From positions 208,969 through 272,968 of the forward strand of contig JADDOH010000162.1 in assembly GCA_016648135.1 (NCBI GenBank): a stretch of 64,000 bases of DNA, written 5' to 3'. Position 1 is the first letter of the stretch. Each line of letters begins with the position of its first letter. Shown here one piece after another: positions 1-11,331 of the stretch. The DNA comes from Agrypnia vestita. Its lineage: Eukaryota > Arthropoda > Insecta > Trichoptera > Phryganeidae. The translations under genes and the position numbers were made by a program. Under the pieces are notes generated by a model that made no database searches, had not been told where the DNA came from, and was given only the letters and a program-made list of their open reading frames with translations.

Positions 1-1699
1 TAAAAAACAGTGTTTTTTAAAACATAAATTATAAGTAGGTACCTACCTAAAGAAACTGACAGATTTTGCAATAATTTTAATAAGTATCTATAGGATAATC
101 GTTTACTTTGTAATATGTATATTTTTTTGAAATTTGAAAATAAAGACATCTGACGAGGCCATTTAGTCACAAAGCGGAGTAACTTTCTTCATTTCTAAAA
201 CAACATAGGTTCGATAATTTATTAATTGGTTAAATAATTTAGATTTGTGTCATTTTAACAAGATATTCGTATTTAAAACATATGGAAACTGATGCCTAAA
301 TTTTAAAATGATATATTTTAAAACAAAAATGTGATAAAAAACGCAAGAGACGATATTAGAAAAAATTGTGAAATTTGCTTATTTTGCCGGACGATCGCTT
401 TATTGGATTTGATTGCGATCGACTATTTGTAATTTAAATTCTTTGGACGGTTTCAACGCCGTTGAATATTAATGTTCCCCATTAGAATCGGGACAAACAG
501 CCGATCCCTGCTCAAATTAAACATTAAGAAAAATTTTAAACGTAGTGAATAGTAAATTTTAACACCAATAAATGATTTTTTGTTTGTCAATTCTCTTGAA
601 TCATAATAAAAACGTAGTATTTGTTAATTTGATCTATAGAACTGCAATATAGATATCACTTCTACTAGAATAAGACAGATTCTGTGTGATTGTCTTTTAC
701 TTATTTCTCTAGGTCCGATATTAATGGAGCATTCATTGTTTAAGCTTTTGAACAGTCACCATTTAGAAACAACATAGCGGATCAGGCTGGCTAACGAACT
801 TGGACGAGATATATGTATACAAAGTCAATTTTCCCGAAATTTTTTATTTAACTCTAATAAGAAGCACGGGAAATAACATGTCCACAAATGCCACATTGAT
901 GAATATATGTACATTTATAGGTATTATTATTTTAATGATGGTTAGGTGGTTTCTAAAGCTCTAGAAAGGTAAATACACTACCTACATACAATGTGGCGAG
1001 GAAGTCCTATAGTCATATACAGGTGGCTTGTAGCCAGTTGAAAAAACTTCGGGGAATCTTCCACATTCAATTTTGAATAGAAAATACTTATTTTTTTTAC
1101 ACTTTGAGTGAAATGTAACAGTCACAGAGATAAGCGACATCAAAGTTTGCATGTTTTTTCGGAATTTTGTTTTTTTTTCGTAAAAAGTTTGTGATGAATC
1201 ACCTGTTTCTATAGATTTTTTTTTTATTAATTTTATTTTGAACTCTAAGATGATTTAAATGCTACGCGGGAAAAATTGAGCATTGATAAAGCCGTGTTTG
1301 GTACAAATGGTTGACGATCGATGCGGTCCGAGCGGTCCACATGTGATCCCCATAAAAATATGCTGAACACGGATTTCAGAGATTTGGGTCGCGGTTACTG
1401 CGTTTTGAGCCGTTAAAAAACCGATTAACGTCTACTCTAAGGTGACGATGATATTGACAGTTCCACGAGGTTTCTGAATTATGGGCTTTTTTGCTGGATT
1501 TTTGAGACCGCTTAAATGTCATTAATCGTGGTCTCGAGTGGATTCCCATGCAACAGAGATGCAGAATATGAGCAAAAGTAAGGAAGGCGGGTCCTAATTG
1601 GGGGATCGCGAGAGGAAAACGCCCCATAAATAATTTATAGGAATTGGCCGTGAAGCACGGATTAAACGTATACGATGTACCAGAGGGGTGACCTTAACT
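1..1699. other. AT-rich DNA, no gene seen
   Basis: No convincing coding frame. Positions about 1040-1200 match the left end of the inverted-repeat MITE at 34911-35375 (shared CTTCGG.GAATCTTC, GAATAGAAAATA and GAGATAA.CGACATCAAA). The rest shows nothing recognisable. Confidence 0.5.
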
Positions 1700-1908
1700 G
1701 AGCGGATAATGATTTATTTTCGTTTCGCGGGAGTCGGATAACGTAGGCAGATAGGAAAGTTAACTATAATTCCATTATATTTATCTGTAGACTGACGCTC
1801 TATCGAGGAGCGAATAATGATTCATTTTCGTTTCGCGGGAGTCGAATAACGTAGGCGGGTAGGAAGTTAACTATAATTCTATTATATTTATCTGTAGACT
1901 AACGCTCT
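1700..1908. repeat. Tandem duplication, 108-bp unit, two copies
   Basis: The unit starting GAGCG.ATAATGATT, containing TTTTCGTTTCGCGGGAGTCG and ending CTGTAGACTRACGCTCT, occurs at 1700 and again at 1808 with a few substitutions. It is non-coding. Confidence 0.85.
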
Positions 1909-3884
1909 TCAGGCTTTTACAACAGATAGGTAATTGTGCAATGACGGTATATACAGTTAGGAAAGAGATAACGATAACGTGTAAGCATATTAATGGCACG
2001 ACAAGAAAATAATATACTCAAATATAGATACAATATATTAACTATGTAATCACTACAAACCTGTCCGACGTTAGCGTAGTTTCAACAGGACGGGTAACGT
2101 GTATACGATTGGCTATTCTAGCTCAGATTTCGCCGGGTTTGGTAGTAATAACCCACAAAACATAATTGAACAAGTGTATCCAGATAAGAATATTGTAAAT
2201 AAAATAATATGAATTTGCGGCCCATATACACATGAAATAAAAGGATAAAGCGTATGGGGATCTTATAGATGGATGGATAAATGAAACAAATATAATTGGG
2301 AGTAAATGTAATATAACGCGAAGAAGCAAGCATATAAGTACCAAAAACATAGGAGAACATAGTGTGATAGAAATTCGAAGACGGGAGGAACAATAATGTG
2401 AAGTGGAACGGATATAGCAAGAGCATGTAATAATGATAAACGTACAAATACAGACAACTACTTGAGACCGATTCGACAGATACTAGCAATCTTTCAACAC
2501 ACCTCTAAGAACATGGTGAGTGGTATATAGTTATCAGCGGAGGCGTCCAGTACCTTGGCAATAAATAAGCACTGAATTAATCCGACGCCTTGCCTGCGGC
2601 ACTGGAGGTTTATTTACTTATTTATTTTATTTATTTTCATTTATTGGGTTTCTTACAGCCATATAATTAATCAATCTTTGAAGAAAAGACAATAATTGAT
2701 GTACAGAGTTTTGGGCCAATTACGCGAAAACACATACATACAATCGATAAAAGAATAAGAAAAACATGTCCAATAGTGGGTTGTGTGAGTGTGTATTTGT
2801 GTGTTTATTTATTTATTTATTTATTTTGTTTTGGGAAAAATTAAAAGCAAAACGATCTTAAAAATTTTCCACTGAATTTAAAAATTTACTTTAACTTACA
2901 TTAATAGTTTATTGTGTTATAGCGAATAGTACTCTTCCAGTATTATATTGTTCGAGAATATTCACTGTCTATGTAACATAGTTATTTTGTGGATCAATCT
3001 TACTGCCAATAAAAATAATAATAAATGGTTACAAATTATGTTTAAATTCCGCAACGGAGGGATCTAATACGTCCCTGTGCGCGGGGTGCCGCGGGCATAA
3101 GACAGGATTCATTGGGTGATCCACGAGAAAAGATCGCCCAAAATTAATTTAAAATTAGGTATAGTACCTTTGGATGATTGTTATATCTAGGTATGCAGTG
3201 TGCATGTGGTGAATATATGGAAATTGATCCCATGATATAGCGGCCAAGAAACGTTAAATTTCCGATAAAGACGAGTGAAAATACGAGGGAACGGGACATG
3301 ATAATGGTAGATAATGAAGAAACATCAACTATGATTAGGGGAGTACCCGATAGATTGTGGTTACGGTTGATCAAACGACAATATGGACTGAACTTAGAAA
3401 TTAAATATTAAAAATTAATTATCGCGCTTGTGAAGCGAATTCAAATCGTCCGAAGCCACTGAGTCCGTCCCAAAACAGGCACAGGGACGGAGACAGAGAC
3501 GGCAACAGAAGGTGGGGTCAACTGACATATCCAAGAGGAGATATGGTTTTTTTTTTGCCAAACTGAATCTTAGGAACAAAGGTTTGGTTTCAAGGAAAGT
3601 AGGATATTGAAAATCCTGGAAACACACGACTTAGGACCTTTGGCTGCTAGGGGGGTTTTAAAATGTCAAGACACAGCAGAATTCAGGCAGTCGGTGTGGA
3701 CATCTACGAAGGTGCAAAATCCGCGTCGGTTGGTTTTTCGAGTGATAGAACCGTGAGTGATTGTTACCGTCGAGTGATAGTGTCTCAGTGGTTGAAAATT
3801 ATAGTTTAACTTCAAGTGAAAGTTGTGTACGGGTAAATATACTCTTCGACATTGTTGATTGCTCACGTTAAAAGAAAAGGGGGG
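1909..3884. other. No gene; TTTA microsatellites
   Basis: Short (TTTA)n runs lie at about 2609-2645 and 2804-2827. Open frames at 2118-2489 on the minus strand are low-complexity Tyr/Leu/Phe strings in several overlapping frames and are not credible genes. Nothing else was recognised. Confidence 0.5.
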
Positions 3885-4790
3885 TACGGGTTTGATTTTA
3901 TTTTATAAAGGGTAATTAATTTGGCATATTAGAACTTCGGAAATTACTGCGCTTTATTAAGTTGATTAGTCCGGCATATATAGAACTGATATTTGCAGAT
4001 CTCCGGAAACTAGCTGTGCGTTATAAAGATACCTATTTTATGCTAAACACGCGGGAAATTGTTAATAAATCTTGTAAAAATACCTATCTTATGCTAAATA
4101 CGCGAGGTCCTGTCAAAAGAGTTTTAACTCAGAGTACGGGTTTGATTTTATTTTATAAAGGTAATTAATCTGGCATATCGGAACTTCGGAAATCACTATG
4201 TTCTATAAAGTTAATTATTTTTGTCGTCTTACTAGGTTCACAGAATAATATTCGCAGAATTTCAGGAAACGGTAGAGTTCAAATTTAGTTAAATTTTCGT
4301 TTTACTAAGTATAGTATTGGCGGATCTCTGGAAACTAGCTGTGCGTTATAAAGATACCTATTTTATGCTAAACACGCGGGAAATTGTTAATAAATCTTGT
4401 AAAAATACCTATCTTATGCTAAATACGCGAGGTCCTGTTAAAAGGGTTTTAACTCAGAGTACGGGTTTGATTTTATTTTATAAAGGTAATTAATCTGGCA
4501 TATCGGAACTTCGGAAATCACTATGTTCTATAAAGTTAATTATTTTTGTCGTCTTACTAGGTTCACAGAATAATATTCGCAGAATTTCAGGAAACGGTAG
4601 AGTTCAAATTTAGTTAAATTTTCGTTTTACTAAGTATAGTATTGGCGGATCTCTGGAAACTAGCTGTGCGTTATAAAGATACCTATTTTACGCTAATCAC
4701 GCGGGAAGTTGTTAAAAGATAAAGGAGTTGTTACTAACAGATTCGATTTTAAATAAGTCTTATAAAATACCTATCTTTGCTAAATACGCG
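3885..4790. repeat. 325-bp tandem repeat, about 3 copies
   Basis: The marker TAGCTGTGCGTTATAAAGAT occurs at 4011, 4336 and 4661, exactly 325 bp apart. The marker TACGGGTTTGATTTTATTTT occurs at 3885, 4135 and 4460, so the first copy lacks 75 bp. Copies 2 and 3 are nearly identical; the ends are decayed. Confidence 0.9.
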
Positions 4791-6700
4791 AGGTCTCATT
4801 TTAATTTTTACATTTGTAAGGCATATAATATTTCGTTATATGAAATGTTTCGATTAGACCGGGTTTATTTTAGTTATCGAAAGAATATTTAGTTTATTTT
4901 AATAATTTTTTTTTGTTTATGGTTAATAGTAAGAGTCCGTTAAAATTATAGCGAATAAATTCTGGGATTAAAAATACGTCTAGTGAAAAATATATAGCTG
5001 ATCTCGCGGGGTATCAGGTTCAGCCCATAATAATCTAGATTTTCATTTCGTTTAAAATTATATAGAGTAATTCCGTGAGAATCGGGGTTTGTTTACAATT
5101 ACACAGTTGTACAAATTCCATTATTCTAGAGAATTATATAAAATAATCTCGTGAGAATCGGGATTTATTTACAATTTTACAGGTGTATAAAATTCCATTA
5201 TTCTAGAAAACTATATAAAATAATCTCGTGAGAGTCGGGACTTATTTACAATTTTACAGGTGTATAAAATTCCATTATTCTAGAAAATTATATAAAATAA
5301 TCTCGTGAGAATCGGGACTTATTTACAATTTTACAGATGTATGAAATTTCATTATTCTAAAAAATTATATAAAATAATCTCGTGGGGGTCGGGGTTTATT
5401 TACGGTTTTACAGAAGTACAAGTTTCACTATTTTATAAAGTACATAAAATTGCTTCCGTTCGGCCCGGGTTATCTTATATTATATAGGAAAACATAGGTC
5501 CCGCGCTATTAAAACATATAAAAACGTTTCATGTGGCCGGGATTATTACGCGCGTTGGGGAAAGTCTATAAGGTAAAAATATGTTTAATTTGATTCGGGT
5601 TATTTTATATTTTATGAAAGATATTTGCCTCGCGGACTTAAACTATGAAAAAATGTTTCAATTAGTTCTGGTTATACTTTAGGAGTGATGTAAACTTCGC
5701 GGTTGTATAATTTGGGTTACTTTGTATTGTACGAAAACGTAAATCTCGCGTATAAAAACGCGTATAAAAAAAACGTATATCATGTATTCAAACATATAAA
5801 AACTTCTAGTACATTGTTTCGATAGACCGGGGTTGTATTATACTTATAAAGATGTTGTAGGGCCTCGTTATATTGAAAATATATAAAAACCGCCTGGGGC
5901 CGGGTCTTCTTATTTATAAACTATATAAGATTTCGTTACATTTAGTTATATAAAATGCTTTCGTTCGAGAATTCGCGTTTCATTTTAAGCATATATAAAT
6001 ATAGGGTCCCGTTTTTAAACAATGTTAGTGTTTCGTTTAGAATTCGCGCCTTCATTTAATAAATATGAAACATGTAGATTTCAATTAGAACTATTTTAAA
6101 ATGTTTCGTTTAGAAATTCGCGTCTTGTATTATAAATGTGAAACTTATAATATTCGTTTTGAGCTAAAACGTATGAACATAGAAACACTACAGTTTTGAC
6201 CGCTATTTTGTTTACTATGCCTAGGACATTCTTGCGGTGTATTAGACTTGATGGTAAAATTTAAACTCTTACTCTGTTTAAAATATACGTAGTGTCTCCG
6301 CCTAGATTGGCTTCACGATATACTTTATGAAATTTGTAAGTTCCGCTGTCCTAAAATTATATAAAATTACCTTCGTTTAGATCGGGTTATATCATATTCC
6401 TCGTGGAACGCGTAAACCTCGTTGTCCTGAAACTAAATAAGGATGTTTCATCTAGACCGGGTTCATTTTACATTTTAGGAAGAATATAAATCCCGCGTCT
6501 TTCACTACATAAAATGGTTTCGGTAAGATTGGGGTTGTTTATACTTGTAAAAATTACAGAATCCCGTTATTTTTAAACTACATTAAAATGATAAACTATA
6601 TTAAAATGATTTAAACTATATTAAAATTTGCCGGAGAGTAGACATCAAATATTCGAGATGATAATAAATTTATATTAAGAATAAAACTAAACCGGCGGAC
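4791..6700. repeat. Decayed satellite tract with a 76-77-bp tandem core
   Basis: Five clear copies start at 5075, 5151, 5228, 5305 and 5382. Each has GTGAGARTCGGG, TTTATTTACAATTTTACAG and CCATTATTCTAGA. Around them, to about 6700, degenerate blocks of the form TTTCG.TTAGACCGGGTT..TTTTA..TATAAA recur at loose spacing (for example near 4845, 5585, 5820, 6375, 6445 and 6515). The whole tract therefore looks like an old satellite. Confidence 0.75.
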
Positions 6701-7660
6701 CCTAAAAGTAATATGTATTGACCTTATAAAGATGTAGACTAGTGGGGTTTTATTATAGAAGCAATCAATTCTTTAACAACAACAAGTGGACAAGTGGTCG
6801 CTTCGCGGGTTTGTTAAAACTTATAAATGCATGGAATCCTAGATTCAAAGCTTAATCCCGGTATTTCGGATAAATATAAGAATAGGTAACATCGGAAAAT
6901 AACGGGTAACGGTTTTATGGAAAATATCGGTGCGTATGATCATTAGAGTATGATCATTAGGATTAGAGTTTAGTTTCGGTGACCCGGGGAGTACGGATGC
7001 GTAAGACGGAAATAAGGACTATGTTGCAGTATTATTAAGATATATGAATACTTACAATTGTCGAGCTAGAGTCTAATTCCGGTATCTCGAGGAATATAAA
7101 TTTGAAGAAAAGAAAATAATGTCTAGTTTCGGTTTGGTTAGAGTATATACACCGTATAGTTACAGAGGCTGGATACTAAGCCCCAGCTACGGAAACTTAT
7201 AAGCGCGTAATGGCAGGATCAAAGGTTAGGTCGCGAACTATAGTTAATTAGGGGCCTGTGAATCGTATGCGCGTGCAAGGCAAGTGTTCGCAATCCTTAG
7301 GCATAAAGTGAGGTACATAAAGTGAAACTACGATGCACTGGAATGGATATAATCGGCGGCAGATGGGTAAGTCATGTCATCCTCTTTCCGAGACGGAAGA
7401 AGCGCCGACAGTGAAAGCTAACCCCTGTACCGTAAACTTTACATATGTTTTTCCACAGGTGTTGTTTGCATGTTGAATCCGTACTGACCATAATAGGGGC
7501 GAATTAATTTGCCAAATAACCTTTCTCTGCATGTGTGTGAACTTCCAGGGATCGCGCGGCCCGTGTGCTCGACGCCGAACTTAATTATTCATTTCTATTT
7601 ATTTATTTAATTGATGATTCATTAATTAATTAGGTATTTATTTGTCTATTCATATGCCGC
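6701..7660. other. No gene recognised
   Basis: Slightly GC-richer than the satellite to its left, with scattered GGATTAGAGT..GGT-type echoes of it. No credible frame or known repeat was recognised. Confidence 0.4.
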
Positions 7661-8925
7661 GTCCCAGTTATATATAGTCAGGCGGCGTTTCGATAGCATC
7701 ATCATCATCACCATCATCAGCAGTGTCCCAGTTATATATTGTCAGGAGACGTTTCAATAGTATCATCATCATCATCTTCATTAGCGGTGTTCCAGTCATA
7801 TACAGTCAGGAGGCGTTCCGATAGTATCATCACCATCATTAGCAGTGTCCCAGTTGTATATCGTCAGGAGACGTTTCAATAGTATCATCATCATCATCTT
7901 CATTAGCGGTGTTCCAGTCACATATAGTCAGGAGGCGTTCTGATAGTATCATCATCATCATTAGCGGTGTTTCAGATATATATCGTCGGGAGGCGTTGCG
8001 ATAGTATCATCATCATCATCGTCATCACTAGCGGTGGTTCAGCTTTATATCGTCAGGAGGCGTTTCGATAGTATCATCAACATCATCATCATCAGCAGTG
8101 TCCCAGTTATATATTGTCAGGAGACGTTCAATAGCATCATCATCATCACCATCATTAGCAGCGTCCCAGTTGTATATAGTCAGGAGGCGTTTCGATAGTA
8201 TCTTCATCAACATCATCATTAGCAGTGTCCCAGTTATATATAGTCAGGAGGCGTTTCGATAGTATCATCATCAACATCGTCATTAGCGGTGTCCCAGTTA
8301 TATATCGTCAGGAGACGTTTCGATAGTATCATCAACATCATCATCATAGCAGTGTCCCAGTTATATATCGTCAGGAGGTGTTTCAATAGTATCATCATCA
8401 TCATCATCATTTAGCAGTGTCCCAGTTATATATAGTCAGGGGGCGTTTCGATAGCATCATCATCATCATCATCATCATTAGCGGTGTTTCAGCTATATAT
8501 CGTCAGGAGTCGTTATGATAGTATCATCATCATCATTAGCGGTGTTTCGGCTATATATAGTCAGGAGACGTTACGATAGTATCATCATCATCATCATCAT
8601 CACTAGCGGTGGTTCAGCTATATATCGTCAGGAGGCGTTTCGATAGTATCATCAACATCATCATCATTAGCAGTGTCCCAGTTATATATCGTCAGGAGAC
8701 GTTCCAATAGTATCATCATCATCATCATCATTAGCGGTGTCCCAGTCATATATAGTCAGGAGGCGTTCCGATAGTATCATCATCATCATTGGCGGTGTCT
8801 CAGATATATATCGTCAGGAAACGTTACGATAGTATCATCATCATCATCATCATCACTAGCGGTGGTTCAGATAAATATCATCAGGTGACGTTTCGATAGT
8901 GACAACATCATCTTCATCAGTGATG
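7661..8925. repeat. Minisatellite, about 20 copies of a roughly 63-bp unit with (ATC)n
   Basis: The unit is CCCAGTTATATATMGTCAGG, AGGCGTTTCGATAGTATC, a variable (ATC)n run and TTAGCRGTGT. About 20 GTCAGG landmarks are spaced 56 to 68 bp apart, the variation coming from the ATC run. The minus strand gives short Asp-rich open frames that lose phase between copies, so this is satellite DNA and not a coding repeat. Confidence 0.93.
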
Positions 8926-8929
8926 GCAG

Positions 8930-10210
8930 GGTTCCAGTTACACATCAGCCGGAGAAAATTAGGCAGATCCCATCATCATCGATGGCAGGATTCTAGCTGT
9001 ACACCATTTGGAGAAAATACACCGACATCCCTGGCCAGGGGCTAGGCATATCCCTACTGTCCAGATCCACCTTTCCATCTACTAATACGAGGGGTCATGG
9101 CCTCGTGAAACCACATGGCAACCAACCATTACAAGTATTTATTTATGTATTGTATATGTAAGTATATGTATGTATATTATATTTTATTAGTATGTATCTA
9201 TTCGTACGTAGTGTATGAGGGGGCTCTTCACGGGTGGCACAACACCCGTGCGGATGTCTTCCCTCGTCTGGAATGGATTGAACGTATTGATGCATACCAG
9301 ATTATAATAAGTACTACCTGGGAGGGTGATTGCAGTCACTGTAGTGTCGCGAATGGCCAATGGGCTGTAGTTGCTCACAGGCGAGGGTTGGGGAGCCTAG
9401 GAAACTCCCCCTCCCCACTCGCATATTTTTGACTTGACAGGTGGCCCGGGACCATCTTTACAGTAGCTTCAGTATATATACCGTAGTTTAACTTAGTTTA
9501 ACCTGGAGGAGTTGGAATTCGGGGGGCAAACTGGCTCTGAGCCCGGACGCCAGACACTGACGCGAGGGATGGTGCGGTACTTTGCACAGAAGAGGCCCAA
9601 CATGAAAAGGCGCATCCAGGCTCAGGTCAACGTATCCGGAACTCGTGTCGGGAGAAGGAAGATGGGATCAGTCACCGATGAGCCTTTGGGTACGGAGGGG
9701 CCGAATTTAAAGCAACCACATTTTCCGCGTACACATACATTTACACATACCTTCTACAAACCCCTTATCCATTAGAACCCAACGTACCACTAGAATGAGA
9801 CATAGGGCCAGATACAGGTGACGGAACTTAGGCCGGCTAGTAAATAAACGTAACAATGTAATTGATATAAAGATAATGCAGAGTAAATATAAAAGATCGT
9901 AAGGAATAAGCACAGCGAGATAACGGCGGAAGATAAAATTATTAATCAGCGAGGGCGTCGAAGACGGAATCATCCATAGGAGCGGCTACGAAGGACTCGA
10001 GGGCTTTCAGGGGATCTATGTACTCTATATGTGCATGCGCATGTGATAACGGCACGTCACTAACCTTTCCAGTGGATGGCGGTCGATCCCATACAGGTAG
10101 GACAATGGGGGATCGAGCGGAGAGGGCGTGGAGCAGAGGATCGCGCACTCTGGAAGCGCAGCTACACCAGATGCAGTGGTTTCAGTCCGTAGGAATGATA
10201 GGTAAATAAT
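8930..10210. other. GC-richer region with unidentified open frames
   Basis: Several short frames open on both strands (plus 9115-9432, plus 9512-9775, minus 9942-10148). The plus frame at 9512 is basic (RYFAQKRPNMKRRIQAQ); the minus one ends ALESFVAAPMDDSVFDALAD before a stop. Neither resembles a family I know and no splice-supported model emerged. This could be degraded transposon coding sequence or exons of an unknown gene. Confidence 0.3.
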
Positions 10211-10525
10211 ATAGGGCCACGGAACATAGTATGTTTAGCAATTGCACCGTAGGGCTTAATTGACGTGCTAGGTAGTTTTGTTTGCGTTTCCATGAACATT
10301 CACGAACTTCATACCCCAGTATTTAATTTAAGTTTAGCTTGCGTCAGGGTTACCACAAAACCAATTCATCCCCTATAGTTCGAAACAAAAAATTACACAA
10401 CGTGAACTGGGGAGGTCTTGAATAAAGCGAGGGTGTTTGGAAATACTACGTTAAAAACCGTAGAGCCTTCACCCGACGTAGATAGATAGCTTGTTTGCCT
10501 CTAACAAGGCGTAAACTCAGTTATT

Positions 10526-11331
10526 GTGACCAAAGGCGATGAAATTTTAACTACATTTTCACAGTGTGCATCCAGCAAGGTCCATTGCTGGCAATGCAAT
10601 AAAAAAATTCAATATTTTTTGCGGTCCTACTAATAAATTTGCTCGTCCAATTGAGAAAATTAGCGATATTTGTTTCTCACAAAATTGAAGATTGTGATCA
10701 AACGCGATTAAATTTAAAGTTTATTATCACAGTGTGCATCCAACAAGTCCATTGCTGGCAATGCAATAAAAAAATTCAATATTTTTTGCGGTCCTAGTAA
10801 GAAATTTGCTCGTCCAATTGAGAAAATTAGCGTTATGTGTTTCTCACAAAATTGAAGATTGTGACCAAACGCGAAGAAATTTAAACTTCATTTTCACAGT
10901 GTGCATCCAGCAAGTTCCATTGCTGGCAATAAAATAAAAAAATTCAATATTTTTTGCGGTCCTATTAAGAAATTTGCTGGTCCAAGTGTGAAAATTAGCG
11001 TTATGTGTTTCTCACAAAATTGAAGATTGTGACCAAACGCAATAAAATTTTAAATCCATTTTCACAGTGTTCATCTAGCAAAGTCCATTGCTGGCAATGC
11101 TATAAAAAAATTCAATATTTTTTGCGGTCCTAGATAGAAATTTGCTGGTCCAAGTGAGAAAATTAGCATTATGTGTTTCTCACAAAATTGAAGATTGTGA
11201 CCAAAGGCGAGGAAATTTAAACTTTATTATAACAGTGTGCATCCAGCAAGTTCCATTGCTGGCAATGAATTAAAAAAATTCAATATTTTTTGCGGTTCTA
11301 GTTAGAAATTTGCTGGTCCAATTGTGAAAAT
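10526..11331. repeat. 168-bp satellite, five copies
   Basis: The landmark TTTTTTGCGGTYCT recurs with GCGG at 10621, 10788, 10956, 11124 and 11292 (spacing 167-168 bp). Each unit has GTGACCAAACGCGA, CAGTGTGCATCCAGCAA and TTCTCACAAAATTGAAGATT. An inverted CCAGCAA..TTGCTGG stem with a 6-bp loop is kept intact in most copies. Confidence 0.94.

Noticed and set aside
2118..2489. 123-residue minus-strand open frame
   Set aside because: Low-complexity Tyr/Leu/Phe string with overlapping open frames on the same strand; no domain, no splice context, AT-rich chance ORF.
8028..8219. Asp-rich repeated peptide frame
   Set aside because: It is the minus strand of the ATC minisatellite; unit lengths vary from 56 to 68 bp so phase is not kept.
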